Assembly (NCBI GenBank): GCA_011391745.1
Contig: JAABPX010000020.1
Span: forward strand, 1 to 53,867
Length of the DNA stretch: 53,867 nt
Reading direction: 5' to 3'
Source of the DNA: Comamonadaceae bacterium
Lineage (GTDB): Bacteria; Pseudomonadota; Gammaproteobacteria; Burkholderiales; Burkholderiaceae_C
Under the pieces are notes generated by a model. It worked only from the letters and a program-made list of their open reading frames with translations. It searched no databases and was not told where the DNA came from. Shown here piece after piece: positions 31,691 to 45,110 of the stretch. The first letter of the stretch is position 1, and every line of letters starts with the position of its first letter. Position numbers and translations under genes: made by a program.

Positions 31691-33763
31691 ATGTTCAAGA
31701 CCGAATTCCTAGACATCCCTGCCTTGTCGCATGCCGGCGGCTCCATCCGCCTGCCCGGCTCCAAAAGCATTTCCAACCGCGTGCTCTTGCTCGCGGCTTT
31801 GAGCGAGGGTCAAACACAGGTCGTGGACCTGCTCGACTCCGAAGACACACAGGTGATGCTGCAAGCCCTGCGGCAACTCGGCTGCGCGATAGACATGCCA
31901 ACCGATGGCAGCTTGATCATCCAGGGTTTGGGTGCTCAACTGTCGGTGCGTCAAGCCAACTTGTTCTTGGGCAATGCCGGTACCGCCATGCGCCCACTCA
32001 CCGCCGCCTTGGCCTTGCTTAGCGCCGAACTCGGTGGGCAGTTCACCCTCAGCGGCGTGCCCCGCATGCACGAACGACCGATCGGTGACTTGGTGGACGG
32101 ACTTTTAACTCTGGGTTGTCCCATCCGCTACTTGGGTCAAACGGGCTTTCCGCCGCTCCAAGTGGGCACCGGTGAACCCACACGTTTGCAATTGGATGCG
32201 CCCATTCGCGTGCGAGGCGATGTCTCTAGCCAATTTCTTACCGCTCTGTTGTTGGCCCTGCCGCTGGTCAGCCGTCGAGACACCGTGATCGAGGTGGTGG
32301 GAGAATTGATCTCCAAGCCCTACATTGACATCACCCTCAACCTGCTCGAACGCTTTGGTGTTGTGGTCAAGCGCGATGGCTGGTCTCGTTTCACCATTCC
32401 CGCAGGTAGCCGCTACCGCTCGCCTGGACGCATTCACGTCGAAGGGGATGCTTCATCGGCAAGCTACTTCATCGCGCTGGGTGCCATCGCGCCGCCCAGT
32501 CCTGGCCAAAGCGGCATCACCATCGAAGGCTTGGGCTTGGCGTCCATCCAGGGCGATATTCGCTTCGTCGAGGCCGCTCGACAAATGGGTGCGCAGATCC
32601 GGGGCGAAGACAACCGCCTACACATTACAAGGGGCCAGTGGCCACTCAAAGCCATCGACTTGGACTGCAACCACATTCCCGACGCCGCCATGACATTGGC
32701 CGTCATGGCCTTGTACGCCGACGGCCCTTGCACCCTGCGCAACATCGCGAGCTGGCGCGTGAAAGAAACCGACCGCATCGAGGCCATGGCACACGAGTGC
32801 CGACAACTCGGCGCACAGGTCGAGAGCGGCCCCGATTGGATACGCATCCACCCGTTGCCTATGGGCCAATGGCGCGCCGCCCACATTCACACTTACGACG
32901 ACCACCGCGTGGCCATGTGTTTTTCGCTCACCGCGTTCAACCCCGATGGGGTGGGGGTGCGGATCTTGGACCCCCAATGCGTGGCCAAAACCTTCCCCGA
33001 TTATTTCGAGGCTTTTTTTGCTTGCGTGAGCACCGACGTCGCGCACATTCCCGTGTTGTGCATTGACGGCCCCACGGCATCGGGCAAAGGCACCTTGGCC
33101 AGCGAAGTGGCCCAACGCTTGGGCTACCACTTGCTCGATTCTGGTGCCTTGTACCGATTGGTCGGGTTGGCGGCCGAGCGGGCTGGCTGGTCTACCGAAG
33201 AATCCGATCTGCGCGATCCCGCCCAAGCCCAGCGCCTGGCCGACATGGCCCAACACCTACCCGTGCGCTTCGATGGCGAGCGCATCTGGCTCGACGGCCA
33301 AGAGGTCAGTGATGCCTTGCGCACCGAAAACGCTGGCATGGCCGCTTCGCGCGTCTCGGCGGTGCCCTCGGTGCGCCAAGCCCTGATGCGTCTGCAATTG
33401 GATATGCGCCGTTTGCCCGGCTTGGTGGCCGATGGCCGTGACATGGGGACGGTGGTTTTCCCCGATGCAAAGCTCAAGGTTTTTCTCACGGCCAGCGCCG
33501 AGCAGCGCGCCCAAAGACGCCTTAAGCAATTGATTTCCAAAGGAATTTCTGCTAATATCGACGACCTTTTGGCGGACTTAAGGGCGAGAGATGCGCGCGA
33601 TACGCAGCGCAGCGCAGCGCCCCTCAAGGCCGCCGAAGATGCGCTGACACTGGACAACTCCAACCTGAACATCGAAGCCTCGGTGAATCGGGTGTTGGAC
33701 TGGTGGCGGCGCTCCGCTTTGGCCCCGAAGGCCCCGCCGAACGCCTCGCGTTCGCAGGTCTGA
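31691..33763 (+). CDS. aroA-cmk: Bifunctional EPSP synthase/cytidylate kinase (AroA-Cmk fusion)
   Basis: [33 protein letters not shown] and VKETDRI (AroA), followed without a stop by [35 protein letters not shown] (Cmk). Confidence 0.96.
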   Translation: MFKTEFLDIPALSHAGGSIRLPGSKSISNRVLLLAALSEGQTQVVDLLDSEDTQVMLQALRQLGCAIDMPTDGSLIIQGLGAQLSVRQANLFLGNAGTAMRPLTAALALLSAELGGQFTLSGVPRMHERPIGDLVDGLLTLGCPIRYLGQTGFPPLQVGTGEPTRLQLDAPIRVRGDVSSQFLTALLLALPLVSRRDTVIEVVGELISKPYIDITLNLLERFGVVVKRDGWSRFTIPAGSRYRSPGRIHVEGDASSASYFIALGAIAPPSPGQSGITIEGLGLASIQGDIRFVEAARQMGAQIRGEDNRLHITRGQWPLKAIDLDCNHIPDAAMTLAVMALYADGPCTLRNIASWRVKETDRIEAMAHECRQLGAQVESGPDWIRIHPLPMGQWRAAHIHTYDDHRVAMCFSLTAFNPDGVGVRILDPQCVAKTFPDYFEAFFACVSTDVAHIPVLCIDGPTASGKGTLASEVAQRLGYHLLDSGALYRLVGLAAERAGWSTEESDLRDPAQAQRLADMAQHLPVRFDGERIWLDGQEVSDALRTENAGMAASRVSAVPSVRQALMRLQLDMRRLPGLVADGRDMGTVVFPDAKLKVFLTASAEQRAQRRLKQLISKGISANIDDLLADLRARDARDTQRSAAPLKAAEDALTLDNSNLNIEASVNRVLDWWRRSALAPKAPPNASRSQV

Positions 33764-33783
33764 CGGTTCATTAACCAACCCCC

Positions 33784-33862
33784 GCGGTGCCACGCACCGC
33801 ACATGACAGCCACGCCGAACGCCTTTCCCGACAACACAAACTCTTCGGGTCTTGTGTTGCCG
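33784..33862 (+). promoter_or_regulatory. Two-hairpin leader upstream of rpsA
   Basis: Hairpin 1 gcggtgc-cac-gcaccgc (33784-33800); hairpin 2 caacacaa...ttgtgttg (33832-33859) with flanking cg/cg pairs. Confidence 0.6.
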
Positions 33863-33893
33863 ACAGCGATCGAACGTGTCTTTAGGAAACTCA

Positions 33894-35567
33894 ATGTCTG
33901 AATCTTTTGCCGCCCTGTTTGAAGAATCCCTCAAGCGCGCCGAAATGCGCTCTGGCGAGGTCATCACCGCTGAAGTCGTTCGCATCGACCACAACCATGT
34001 GGTCGTCAACGCCGGCCTGAAGTCCGAAGCCTATGTGCCGCTTGAAGAATTCAAAAACGATCAGGGTGAACTTGAAGTCCAAGTGGGCGACTTCGTCTCC
34101 GTAGCCATCGACTCCGTGGAAAACGGTTTTGGCGACACCTTGCTGTCGCGCGACAAGGCCAAACGCCTGTCTTCGTGGATGAGCCTGGAAAAAGCCCTCG
34201 AGTCCGGCGAATTCGTCACCGGCACGACATCAAGCAAAGTCAAAGGTGGCCTCAAGGTCATGGTCAACGGCATCAGCGCTTTCTTGCCTGGTTCCTTGGT
34301 CGACAGCCGCCCCACCAAAGACCTCTCCCCCTACGAGAACAAGACCCTGGAATTCAAGGTCATCAAACTCGACCGCAAGCGCAACAACGTGGTGCTGAGC
34401 CGCCGCGCCGTGGTGGAAGCCTCCATGGGCGAAGAGCGCGCCAAACTGATGGACAACCTTAAAGAAGGCGCGATCGTCACCGGCGTGGTCAAAAACATCA
34501 CCGAATACGGCGCGTTCGTGGACCTGGGTGGTATCGACGGTTTGCTGCACATCACCGACATGGCTTGGCGCCGTGTGCGTCACCCCTCCGAGGTGGTGGC
34601 CGCTGGTCAAGAAATCACCGCCAAGATTCTCAAGTTCGACACCGACAAACAGCGCGTGTCCTTGGGCCTCAAACAAATGGGCGATGACCCCTGGATGGGC
34701 GTGGCCCGCCGCTACCCCCAATCGACCCGCATGTTCGGCAAAATCACCAACATCGCCGATTACGGCGCGTTTGTGGAACTCGAACCCGGCATCGAAGGCT
34801 TGGTGCACGTCTCCGAGATGGACTGGACCAACAAGAACGTGGCCCCTTCCAAACTCGTGTCCTTGGGCGACGAAGTCGAAGTCATGGTCTTGGAAATCGA
34901 CGAAGACAAGCGCCGCATCAGCTTGGGCATGAAACAGTGCCGTGCCAACCCTTGGCACGAATTTGCTGAAGCCACCAAGCGCGGCGACAAAGTCAAAGGC
35001 CCCATCAAGTCGATCACCGACTTCGGCGTGTTCGTGGGCTTGGCCGCTGGCATCGACGGTTTGGTTCACCTGTCGGACCTGTCTTGGAACGAGACCGGCG
35101 AAGCCGCCGTTCGTAACTACAAGAAGGGCCAAGAAGTTGAAGCCGTGGTGTTGGCCATCGACGTGGAACGCGAGCGCATTTCCTTGGGCATCAAACAGCT
35201 CGACGGCGATCCATTCACCACCTTTGTGTCGATCAACGACAAAGGCGCTGTGGTCACCGGCAAGGTCAAGACCGTGGACGCCAAGGGCGCCGAGATCGAC
35301 TTGGGCGACGACGTCTTGGGTTACCTGCGTGCTTCAGAAATTTCCCGCGACCGCGTGGAAGATGCGCGCAACGTGCTCAAAGAAGGCGACGAAGTCTCGG
35401 CCGTGGTGGTGAACGTAGATCGCAAGACCCGCAACATCCAGCTGTCGATCAAAGCCAAGGACTCTGCCGACCAGCAAGAAGCCATGGCCAGTCTGAACCA
35501 AAACACCGGCAACGCCGGCACCACCAGCCTGGGCGCTTTGTTGCGCGCCAAACTGGATAACAACTGA
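33894..35567 (+). CDS. rpsA: 30S ribosomal protein S1
   Basis: [32 protein letters not shown]; repeated S1 domains. Confidence 0.98.
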   Translation: MSESFAALFEESLKRAEMRSGEVITAEVVRIDHNHVVVNAGLKSEAYVPLEEFKNDQGELEVQVGDFVSVAIDSVENGFGDTLLSRDKAKRLSSWMSLEKALESGEFVTGTTSSKVKGGLKVMVNGISAFLPGSLVDSRPTKDLSPYENKTLEFKVIKLDRKRNNVVLSRRAVVEASMGEERAKLMDNLKEGAIVTGVVKNITEYGAFVDLGGIDGLLHITDMAWRRVRHPSEVVAAGQEITAKILKFDTDKQRVSLGLKQMGDDPWMGVARRYPQSTRMFGKITNIADYGAFVELEPGIEGLVHVSEMDWTNKNVAPSKLVSLGDEVEVMVLEIDEDKRRISLGMKQCRANPWHEFAEATKRGDKVKGPIKSITDFGVFVGLAAGIDGLVHLSDLSWNETGEAAVRNYKKGQEVEAVVLAIDVERERISLGIKQLDGDPFTTFVSINDKGAVVTGKVKTVDAKGAEIDLGDDVLGYLRASEISRDRVEDARNVLKEGDEVSAVVVNVDRKTRNIQLSIKAKDSADQQEAMASLNQNTGNAGTTSLGALLRAKLDNN

Positions 35568-35593
35568 GCCTAGACGCACCCGGATCGATTGTC

Positions 35594-35935
35594 ATGACCC
35601 GAAGTGACCTGGTCGAAGCGCTGTCCAAGCAATTTGGACAGCTCGCTCACCGCGACGCCGAGTTTGCTGTCAAAGCCATCCTCGACGCCATGGGTGAGGC
35701 CCTGATCAAAGGCCATCGCATCGAAATCCGGGGGTTTGGTAGCTTCACCGTGAACCGCCGTTCACCGCGTGCGGGGCGAAACCCCCGCACCGGTGAGCGC
35801 GTCATGATTCCCGAAAAACGGGTGCCCCATTTCAAGCCGGGCAAAGGCTTGCGAGAGCAAGTCGATGCACGCACCGCCGAGATGTTGGCCTGTCAAGGGC
35901 TGACCGCTACAATCGATTCTCCACAAAGGGGATGA
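35594..35935 (+). CDS. ihfB: Integration host factor subunit beta
   Basis: [56 protein letters not shown]. Confidence 0.97.
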   Translation: MTRSDLVEALSKQFGQLAHRDAEFAVKAILDAMGEALIKGHRIEIRGFGSFTVNRRSPRAGRNPRTGERVMIPEKRVPHFKPGKGLREQVDARTAEMLACQGLTATIDSPQRG

Positions 35936-35936
35936 T

Positions 35937-36218
35937 GTGAAATACCTGTTGTGGCTGCTCAAAGCAGCCATTTTTTTTGCGCTGTTCGCTTTCGCTTTAA
36001 ATAACCAAGGTGACATCACCTTGCACCTGTTCTTTGGCTTGCAATGGCAAGCGCCTTTGGTGCTGGTGTTGCTGTTGACCGTGTTGTTGGGTTTGTTCTT
36101 GGGTGTGCTGTTGATGCTGCCTCTGTGGTGGACGGCTCGTCGAGAACGCAACGCCGCCTTGCGCCAAACCCCATCGGTGCGGGTTTCGCCCAACGATCAA
36201 GCACCCCATGGACTTTGA
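35937..36218 (+). CDS. lapA: LapA family (DUF1049) membrane protein, GTG start
   Basis: MKYLLWLLKAAIFFALFAFALNNQGDITLHLFFGLQWQAPLVLVLL; between ihfB and lapB. Confidence 0.9.
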   Translation: MKYLLWLLKAAIFFALFAFALNNQGDITLHLFFGLQWQAPLVLVLLLTVLLGLFLGVLLMLPLWWTARRERNAALRQTPSVRVSPNDQAPHGL

Positions 36219-37356
36219 TTTCACTTGGCTGCTTTGGGCCCTACCCCTGACCTTTGGTTTGGGCTGGTTGGCTTCGCGTTGGGATCTGCGTCAGATGCGT
36301 GTGCAAAGTCGCGAAGCCCCAAAAGCCTATTTCCGTGGCCTCAACCACCTGCTCAACGAACAACAAGACCAAGCAATTGATGCCTTCATTGAGGCGGTAC
36401 AGGGCGACCCCGACACCGCCGAACTGCACTTTGCTTTGGGCAATTTATTCCGCCGTCGTGGCGATTACGACCGCGCGGTGCGTGTGCATGAACACCTGCT
36501 CGCACGCGCCGACTTGAGCCGCAAAGACCGAGACCGCGCCCAACACGCCTTGGCACAAGACTTTCTTAAAGCCGGCTTGCTTGACCGCGCCGAAACCGCG
36601 CTTCACAAGCTGCAAGGTACCGTACACGAAAACGAAGCGTTGCTGTCGCTGCTGGCCATTTACGAACGTTCACGGGATTGGGCACAAGCCCAAGTCATCG
36701 CACAGCGTTTGGACAGCACCGAGCAGGGCAGCTTTCGCAACCGTTTGGCCCACTACCGGTGTGAACTGGCCGATCTCGATCTGCGCCAAGGCCAAGTAGA
36801 CAGCGCCCGTGCGCACCTCCAAGCTGCCACCGAACAAGCCCCCCAACTCGCGCGCGCTTGGATCGCCTTATCGGCGTTACAAGCCCAACAAGGCGAAGGC
36901 ACAGCGGCCTTCGAGAGCCTATGTCGATTGGCTGAACTGGCCCCGCAAGCCCTGCCCTTGGTGGCACAAACCTTGGCCGACTTGGGTCGGCTAACCGGCC
37001 AAACCGAACGTGCTCAATTGGTTTTACTCCAGCGTTGGTCAGTCGAGGCCCCCTCCTTGGATGTGACCACCGCCTTGGCCAGCTTGTGTGACGACCCAGA
37101 GGCAGCACGTCAACGCGTGTTGGATCACCTCACACAAGAGCCTTCGTTGGTGATGGCCGCGCGCTGGTTGGCCGACGAAACGCTCAGTCGCAGTGAGGCC
37201 CAAGCACCCGTGCAAAAAGCCTTGGATTTGGCCGTCGGCCCACTCAAACGCTACCGCTGCGCCGCCTGCGGTTTTGAGGCACGCCAACACTTTTGGCAGT
37301 GCCCTGGTTGTCAAAGCTGGGACAGCTATCCCGCACGTCGCGTCGAAGAACTCTGA
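36208..37356 (+). CDS. lapB: Lipopolysaccharide assembly protein LapB (TPR, rubredoxin-like C-terminus)
   Basis: N-terminal TM, TPR repeats, C-terminal YRCAACGFEARQHFWQCPGCQSWDS. Confidence 0.95.
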   Translation: MDFDFTWLLWALPLTFGLGWLASRWDLRQMRVQSREAPKAYFRGLNHLLNEQQDQAIDAFIEAVQGDPDTAELHFALGNLFRRRGDYDRAVRVHEHLLARADLSRKDRDRAQHALAQDFLKAGLLDRAETALHKLQGTVHENEALLSLLAIYERSRDWAQAQVIAQRLDSTEQGSFRNRLAHYRCELADLDLRQGQVDSARAHLQAATEQAPQLARAWIALSALQAQQGEGTAAFESLCRLAELAPQALPLVAQTLADLGRLTGQTERAQLVLLQRWSVEAPSLDVTTALASLCDDPEAARQRVLDHLTQEPSLVMAARWLADETLSRSEAQAPVQKALDLAVGPLKRYRCAACGFEARQHFWQCPGCQSWDSYPARRVEEL

Positions 37357-37397
37357 TCTGCGTGAGCCCAAGTTGGGCTCACACCCGAAAGCCCGCC

Positions 37398-38324
37398 TTG
37401 TTCAAACAACTCAGCCTCTACCGCATCGCCCCCGACTGGTCGGCGAGCCTTGACCACATACACACCGCCTTGACTGTGCGCCGCTTTGTGCCGTGTGGTG
37501 CCACCCAAGAAAAATCCAGTGGCTGGGTGGAGCCACGCGGTGAGGCCCATGGCCCACTGGCCGAAGGTGTGGGCCAACACACCATCCTCAAATTCCAAAC
37601 CGAGAGCAAAACCGTGCCCAGTGCCGTGGTGCGCCAACACGCCCAAGCCGCAGCCGATGAAATCGAAGCCCAAAGCGGTCGCCAACCGGGCAAAAAAGAA
37701 ATGCGCAACCTCCGCGACGACGCCAAACTGGCCCTCTTGCCCATGGCTTTTGCCCGCCAATCGTCAACCTGGGTTTGGATCGATGCCGAGCGGCGTTTGC
37801 TCATGACCGACGCAGGCAACCAAGCACGCACCGACGACCTCATCACCGCCTTGGTCGAGGCCTTACCTGGCTTGAACCCCACGCTGTTGCAAACCACCCA
37901 TTCACCGGCTCACGCCATGGCGCAGTGTTTACTGGCGCAGAGCCCCGACGAATGGCCCAGCGGCCTTTCGGTGGAACGTGAGTGCGAACTGCGATCCAAC
38001 GACGAAGACAAATCGGTGGTGCGCTACACGCGTCACCACTTGCTCAACGACGAGGTCCGCCAACACCTGCAACGCGGCTTGCAACCCAAGCGTTTGGCCA
38101 TGAGTTGGGAAGGCCGTGTGAGCTTTGTGTTGACCGATTCGATGCAGCTGAAAAAAATCGGCTTTTTGGACGGTGTCATCCCCACCTCGGGTCAAGACGA
38201 CAGCGGTTTTGACGCCGATGTCGCCATCAGCACCGGCGAGTTGCGTCAACTCATCCCCGACCTCATCGAGGCCTTGGGTGGCGAACGGGTGCCTGGGGCC
38301 GCACCCGCTAATATCGGCACATGA
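37398..38324 (+). CDS. rdgC: Recombination-associated protein RdgC, probable TTG start
   Basis: (M)FKQLSLYRIAPDW...FVPCGATQEKSSGWVEPRGEAHGPL; KKEMRNLRDDAKLALLPMAF. Confidence 0.93.
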   Translation: MFKQLSLYRIAPDWSASLDHIHTALTVRRFVPCGATQEKSSGWVEPRGEAHGPLAEGVGQHTILKFQTESKTVPSAVVRQHAQAAADEIEAQSGRQPGKKEMRNLRDDAKLALLPMAFARQSSTWVWIDAERRLLMTDAGNQARTDDLITALVEALPGLNPTLLQTTHSPAHAMAQCLLAQSPDEWPSGLSVERECELRSNDEDKSVVRYTRHHLLNDEVRQHLQRGLQPKRLAMSWEGRVSFVLTDSMQLKKIGFLDGVIPTSGQDDSGFDADVAISTGELRQLIPDLIEALGGERVPGAAPANIGT

Positions 38325-38698
38325 ACACGTGGATCGCCATCTCGCTGGGCGCCAGCCTCGGGGCACTGGGGCGTTGGCGCTTGGGTCTGTGGCTCAACCA
38401 GAGTGGGGCTTGGTTGCCCTGGGGCACCTTGGCGGCCAACTGGATCGGGGCCTACGCCATCGGCTGGGCCGTGGTGTGGTTTCAGCAACACCCTGACCTC
38501 GACCCGGTTTGGCGCATGGCCTTGATCACTGGCGTCTTGGGTGCCCTCACCACCTTCTCCACTTTCTCGTTGGAAACGGTTCAGCACTTACAAGCAGACC
38601 GTTGGGCTCAAGCCGCCTCATCCGTGCTGTTGCACCTGTTGGGCTCTTTGGCCCTGACTTGGCTGGGCATGCGCCATGCCGGTGCTTGGTTGACCTAA
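38321..38698 (+). CDS. crcB: CrcB/Fluc fluoride channel
   Basis: GASLGALGRWRLGLWLN...LPWGTLAANWIGAYAIG...GVLGALTTFSTFSLE. Confidence 0.94.
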   Translation: MNTWIAISLGASLGALGRWRLGLWLNQSGAWLPWGTLAANWIGAYAIGWAVVWFQQHPDLDPVWRMALITGVLGALTTFSTFSLETVQHLQADRWAQAASSVLLHLLGSLALTWLGMRHAGAWLT

Positions 38699-38699
38699 T

Positions 38700-39929
38700 T
38701 CATCCCAAGGCCATACGCTGGGCAATTTCGTGCACCAACCGACACGCCAAATCGGCTTTGCTCGCGCGAGGCAGCTCGGTGTGACCACGTCCATCCACCA
38801 AGATCAAGGCGTTGTCGTCGCGACCAAAGGTCTCAGGACCCAAATTGCCCACCACCAAGGGCACGCCTTTGCGCAAGCGCTTGGCCTGCGCCTGTGCCAA
38901 CACATCCCGACTTTCGGCGGCGAATCCCACACAATACAAATCGCCACGCTTGGCGCGTTCGCTGGCGGCCACCGCGGCCAAGATGTCCGGGTTTTCCACC
39001 CACTCAAGCAAGGGCACTTGGCCCGAGCCGTCTTTTTTGATCTTGTGAGCAGCCATTTGGGCGGGACGCCAATCGGCCACGGCCGCCGCGGCCACGAACA
39101 CATCGGCGTGTTCGGCCAAGGCCAACACCGCTGCTTGCATGTCCAAGGCGCTGCTCACATCCAATCGGCGCACGCCGCGCGGTGTGGGCAAAGCCACCGG
39201 CCCGGCGACCAAGTCCACTTGCGCCCCGGCACGCTGCGCCGCCTGTGCAACAGCAAAGCCCATCTTGCCGCTGGATCGGTTGGTCAAGCCACGCACCGGG
39301 TCCAAGGCCTCCCAGGTTGGCCCGGCACTGACCAGCACGCGCCGACCAAGCAAGGTTTTGGCGGTGAAGAATGCCAACAAGTCGTCCAACAATTCGCTGG
39401 GCTCAAGCATGCGGCCATCCCCTGTTTCGCCGCAGGCCTGTTCGCCCTGCCCCACATCAAGCACGCGCGTACCGTCGGCACGCAATTGAGTCACGTTGCG
39501 TTGCGTGGCCGGGTGCGCCCACATTTCGCGGTTCATGGCTGGGGCCACAATCAAGGGGACCCGATCAATCGGACGGGCCAAACACATGAGGCTGAGCAAA
39601 TCGTCGGCGCGTCCGTGAATGAGCTTGGCCATGAAGTCGGCGCTGGCCGGTGCGATCAGGATGGCATCGGCCTCGCGGCTGAGGTTGATGTGGGGCATTT
39701 GGTTGTCCACGCCCGCGCTGGGTCGCTTGTCCCACTGCGAGGTAAAAACCGCGCGACCCGACAGGGCCTGCATCGTCACCGGGGTGATGAATTGCTCGGC
39801 GGCTTGGCTCATGACCACTTGCACCGTAGCCCCCGCCTTGACCAAGGCGCGGCACAGCTCAGCCGCCTTGTAGCAGGCGATGCCGCCTGAGAGACCCAAG
39901 ACCAAATGTTTACCAGCCAAATCGTTCAT
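38700..39929 (-). CDS. coaBC: Phosphopantothenoylcysteine decarboxylase/phosphopantothenate-cysteine ligase
   Basis: LVLGLSGGIACYKAAELCRALVKAGATVQVVMSQAAEQFI; VSAGPTWEALDPVRGLTNRSSGKMG. Confidence 0.97.
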   Translation of the reverse strand: MNDLAGKHLVLGLSGGIACYKAAELCRALVKAGATVQVVMSQAAEQFITPVTMQALSGRAVFTSQWDKRPSAGVDNQMPHINLSREADAILIAPASADFMAKLIHGRADDLLSLMCLARPIDRVPLIVAPAMNREMWAHPATQRNVTQLRADGTRVLDVGQGEQACGETGDGRMLEPSELLDDLLAFFTAKTLLGRRVLVSAGPTWEALDPVRGLTNRSSGKMGFAVAQAAQRAGAQVDLVAGPVALPTPRGVRRLDVSSALDMQAAVLALAEHADVFVAAAAVADWRPAQMAAHKIKKDGSGQVPLLEWVENPDILAAVAASERAKRGDLYCVGFAAESRDVLAQAQAKRLRKGVPLVVGNLGPETFGRDDNALILVDGRGHTELPRASKADLACRLVHEIAQRMALG

Positions 39930-39979
39930 GCCCGCAATGTAGCAGTTTGAACCGGGGTGCCGTTGGTGGACCCTTATAA

Positions 39980-41671
<1,692 letters not shown>

Positions 41672-41688
41672 ACAAGCTGGAGACCCGC

Positions 41689-42543
41689 ATGAAACTCTGT
41701 GGTTTTGACGTTGGCCTAAACCAACCTTTTTTCCTGATTGCGGGCACCTGCTCCATCGAGGGTCTGGACATGTCCATCGAGGTGGCCGGGCGCCTCAAAG
41801 AAATCTGTTCGGCCTTGGATATCCCCCTGATTTACAAAGGCTCGTTTGACAAAGCCAACCGATCTTCGGGCCATACCCAGCGCGGCGTGGGCATCGATGC
41901 GGGTTTAAAAATTCTCGATGAGGTGCGCCGTCAAATTGGTGTGCCCATCCTCACCGACGTCCACGACGAATCGCAGGTCAAGGCCGTGGCCAGCGTGGTC
42001 GATGTGTTGCAGACCCCCGCTTTTTTGTGCCGCCAAACCGATTTCATCCGTGCTGTGGCCCAATCGGGCAAGCCCGTGAACATCAAAAAGGGCCAGTTCT
42101 TGGCGCCTTGGGACATGAAGAACGTGATCGACAAGGCCCGTGCGGCGGCGCGAGAAGTCGGCCTGCCCGAAGACAACTTTTTGGCCTGTGAGCGCGGCGT
42201 GAGTTTTGGTTACAACAACTTGGTGGCCGACATGAGCAGCTTGGCCGAGATGCGCAAAACCGGTGCCCCCGTGGTGTTTGACGTGACCCACTCGGTGCAA
42301 AAACCAGGGGGTCAAGGCACGAGCAGCGGTGGTGCCCGCGACATGGTGCCGGTATTGGCCCGTGCAGGCGTGGCCGCCGGTGTGGCCGGCCTGTTCATGG
42401 AAACCCACCCCAAGCCCGCCGAGGCTTGGTCGGACGGCCCCAACGCCGTGCCTTTGGGCAAAATGCAAGCCTTGCTGGAAACGTTGGTGCAACTCGACAC
42501 CGTCACCAAACAACACCCTTTTCTGGAGGACGATTTTTCATGA
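41689..42543 (+). CDS. kdsA: 3-deoxy-8-phosphooctulonate synthase
   Basis: [47 protein letters not shown]. Confidence 0.96.
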   Translation: MKLCGFDVGLNQPFFLIAGTCSIEGLDMSIEVAGRLKEICSALDIPLIYKGSFDKANRSSGHTQRGVGIDAGLKILDEVRRQIGVPILTDVHDESQVKAVASVVDVLQTPAFLCRQTDFIRAVAQSGKPVNIKKGQFLAPWDMKNVIDKARAAAREVGLPEDNFLACERGVSFGYNNLVADMSSLAEMRKTGAPVVFDVTHSVQKPGGQGTSSGGARDMVPVLARAGVAAGVAGLFMETHPKPAEAWSDGPNAVPLGKMQALLETLVQLDTVTKQHPFLEDDFS

Positions 42544-42827
42544 GCGGCTACATCATCGCCCACGTGCAAGTCACGAACCCCACCCAATACGAAGCGTACA
42601 AAAAGTGGTCCAGCGCGGCCATGAAGACCGCGGGCGCAGAGGTCTGTGTGCGTGGTGGTCAAGTCAAGGTGCTGGAGGGCGATTGGGCCCCCGAGCGTTT
42701 GGTCATTTTGAAATTCCCCAGTTTTGAGGCCGCCCAAGCCTTCTACGAATTGCCCGAATACCGCCAAGCGCGTGAGGCCCGCGCAGGTGCCGCCATCATG
42801 CGCATGGTGGCGGTTGAAGGCTTGTGA
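42540..42827 (+). CDS. DUF1330 domain protein
   Basis: [40 protein letters not shown]...[36 protein letters not shown]. Confidence 0.92.
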   Translation: MSGYIIAHVQVTNPTQYEAYKKWSSAAMKTAGAEVCVRGGQVKVLEGDWAPERLVILKFPSFEAAQAFYELPEYRQAREARAGAAIMRMVAVEGL

Positions 42828-42848
42828 TCCGTTTTTATTTTTTACTGA

Positions 42849-44144
<1,296 letters not shown>

Positions 44145-44146
44145 TC

Positions 44147-44431
44147 ATGACCATTCGCCCTGTTCCATTGCTGTTGATTGCGTTGCTGCTGTTGCTGCAA
44201 GCCCAGCTGTGGTTCGGGCGCGGCAGCGTTTGGGAAGTCACCCAAATGCGCGCAACATTGGCCCAGCAACAAGCGCTCAACCGCCTGGCTCAAGCGGCCA
44301 ATGAGCAATTGGCCAACGAAGTGGACGATTTGCAAGAGGGCTTGGGCATGGTTGAAGAGCTGGCTCGCCATGAGTTGGGCATGGTCAAGCCCAACGAGGT
44401 TTTTGTGCAATACGCCCAAAACCCACGCTGA
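44147..44431 (+). CDS. ftsB: Cell division protein FtsB
   Basis: Single TM plus coiled coil, directly downstream of eno; LQEGLGMVEELARHELGMVKPNEVFVQ. Confidence 0.93.
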   Translation: MTIRPVPLLLIALLLLLQAQLWFGRGSVWEVTQMRATLAQQQALNRLAQAANEQLANEVDDLQEGLGMVEELARHELGMVKPNEVFVQYAQNPR

Positions 44432-44432
44432 C

Positions 44433-45083
44433 ATGGCCCTCACCGTCACCTTGCTCGGTGGCGAGTCCAGTGGCAAAACGGCGCTGGCCCAATCCCTGAT
44501 CTCCACCCTCGAACGCCAACACGGCTTGCACTGTGCACTGGTCGAAGAGGGTTTGCGCCGTTGGTGCAATGAACACGGCCGAACACCACAAGCGCAAGAG
44601 CAAATCGCCATCGCCACGCAGCAAAGCCGTTGCATCGAATCGGCCGCCCAAACCCTTGGGGCGGATGTGGTGGTGGCCGACACCACCGCGCTCATGACAG
44701 CGGCCTACAGCGAGCAGTATTTTCAAGACACGTCTCTTTGGCCTGAAGCGCTGCGTTTACAAGCCACCTACAGCCACACATGGCTCATGGGTCTAGACAC
44801 ACCGTGGCAAGCCGATGGCGCTTGGCGCGATGGACCAAATGCTCGGGCCACCACCGATGGCTTGTTGCGCCAACGCTTGAACGGTGCGGGCTTGCCCTAC
44901 GCCACACTCTGGGGGTCTTTAAATGAGCGCCTAACGCAAGCCCTGCACGCCCTCAAACAGCCCTTGGGTTTGGATCTGGCGGATGGACTCGCTCGCGACC
45001 ATCAGCGCCAGTGGCGCTGCGAACACTGCACCGACCCCGAATCGGAACACCGCTTGTTTGCTTATTGCCCGCGCTCAGCTTGA
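44433..45083 (+). CDS. NadR-like AAA ATPase/kinase
   Basis: [21 protein letters not shown]-loop; ADTTALMTAAYSEQYF; C-terminal CEHC...C. Confidence 0.8.
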   Translation: MALTVTLLGGESSGKTALAQSLISTLERQHGLHCALVEEGLRRWCNEHGRTPQAQEQIAIATQQSRCIESAAQTLGADVVVADTTALMTAAYSEQYFQDTSLWPEALRLQATYSHTWLMGLDTPWQADGAWRDGPNARATTDGLLRQRLNGAGLPYATLWGSLNERLTQALHALKQPLGLDLADGLARDHQRQWRCEHCTDPESEHRLFAYCPRSA

Positions 45084-45110
45084 GACCCTCATGCGCCACA
45101 ATGTCCAACC

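Noticed and set aside
38321-38698. Possible fluoride riboswitch ahead of crcB
   Set aside because: crcB overlaps the end of rdgC and no leader with riboswitch-like structure was seen.
38730-39890. 386-aa plus-strand ORF antisense to coaBC
   Set aside because: Shadow ORF; coaBC is certain on the other strand.
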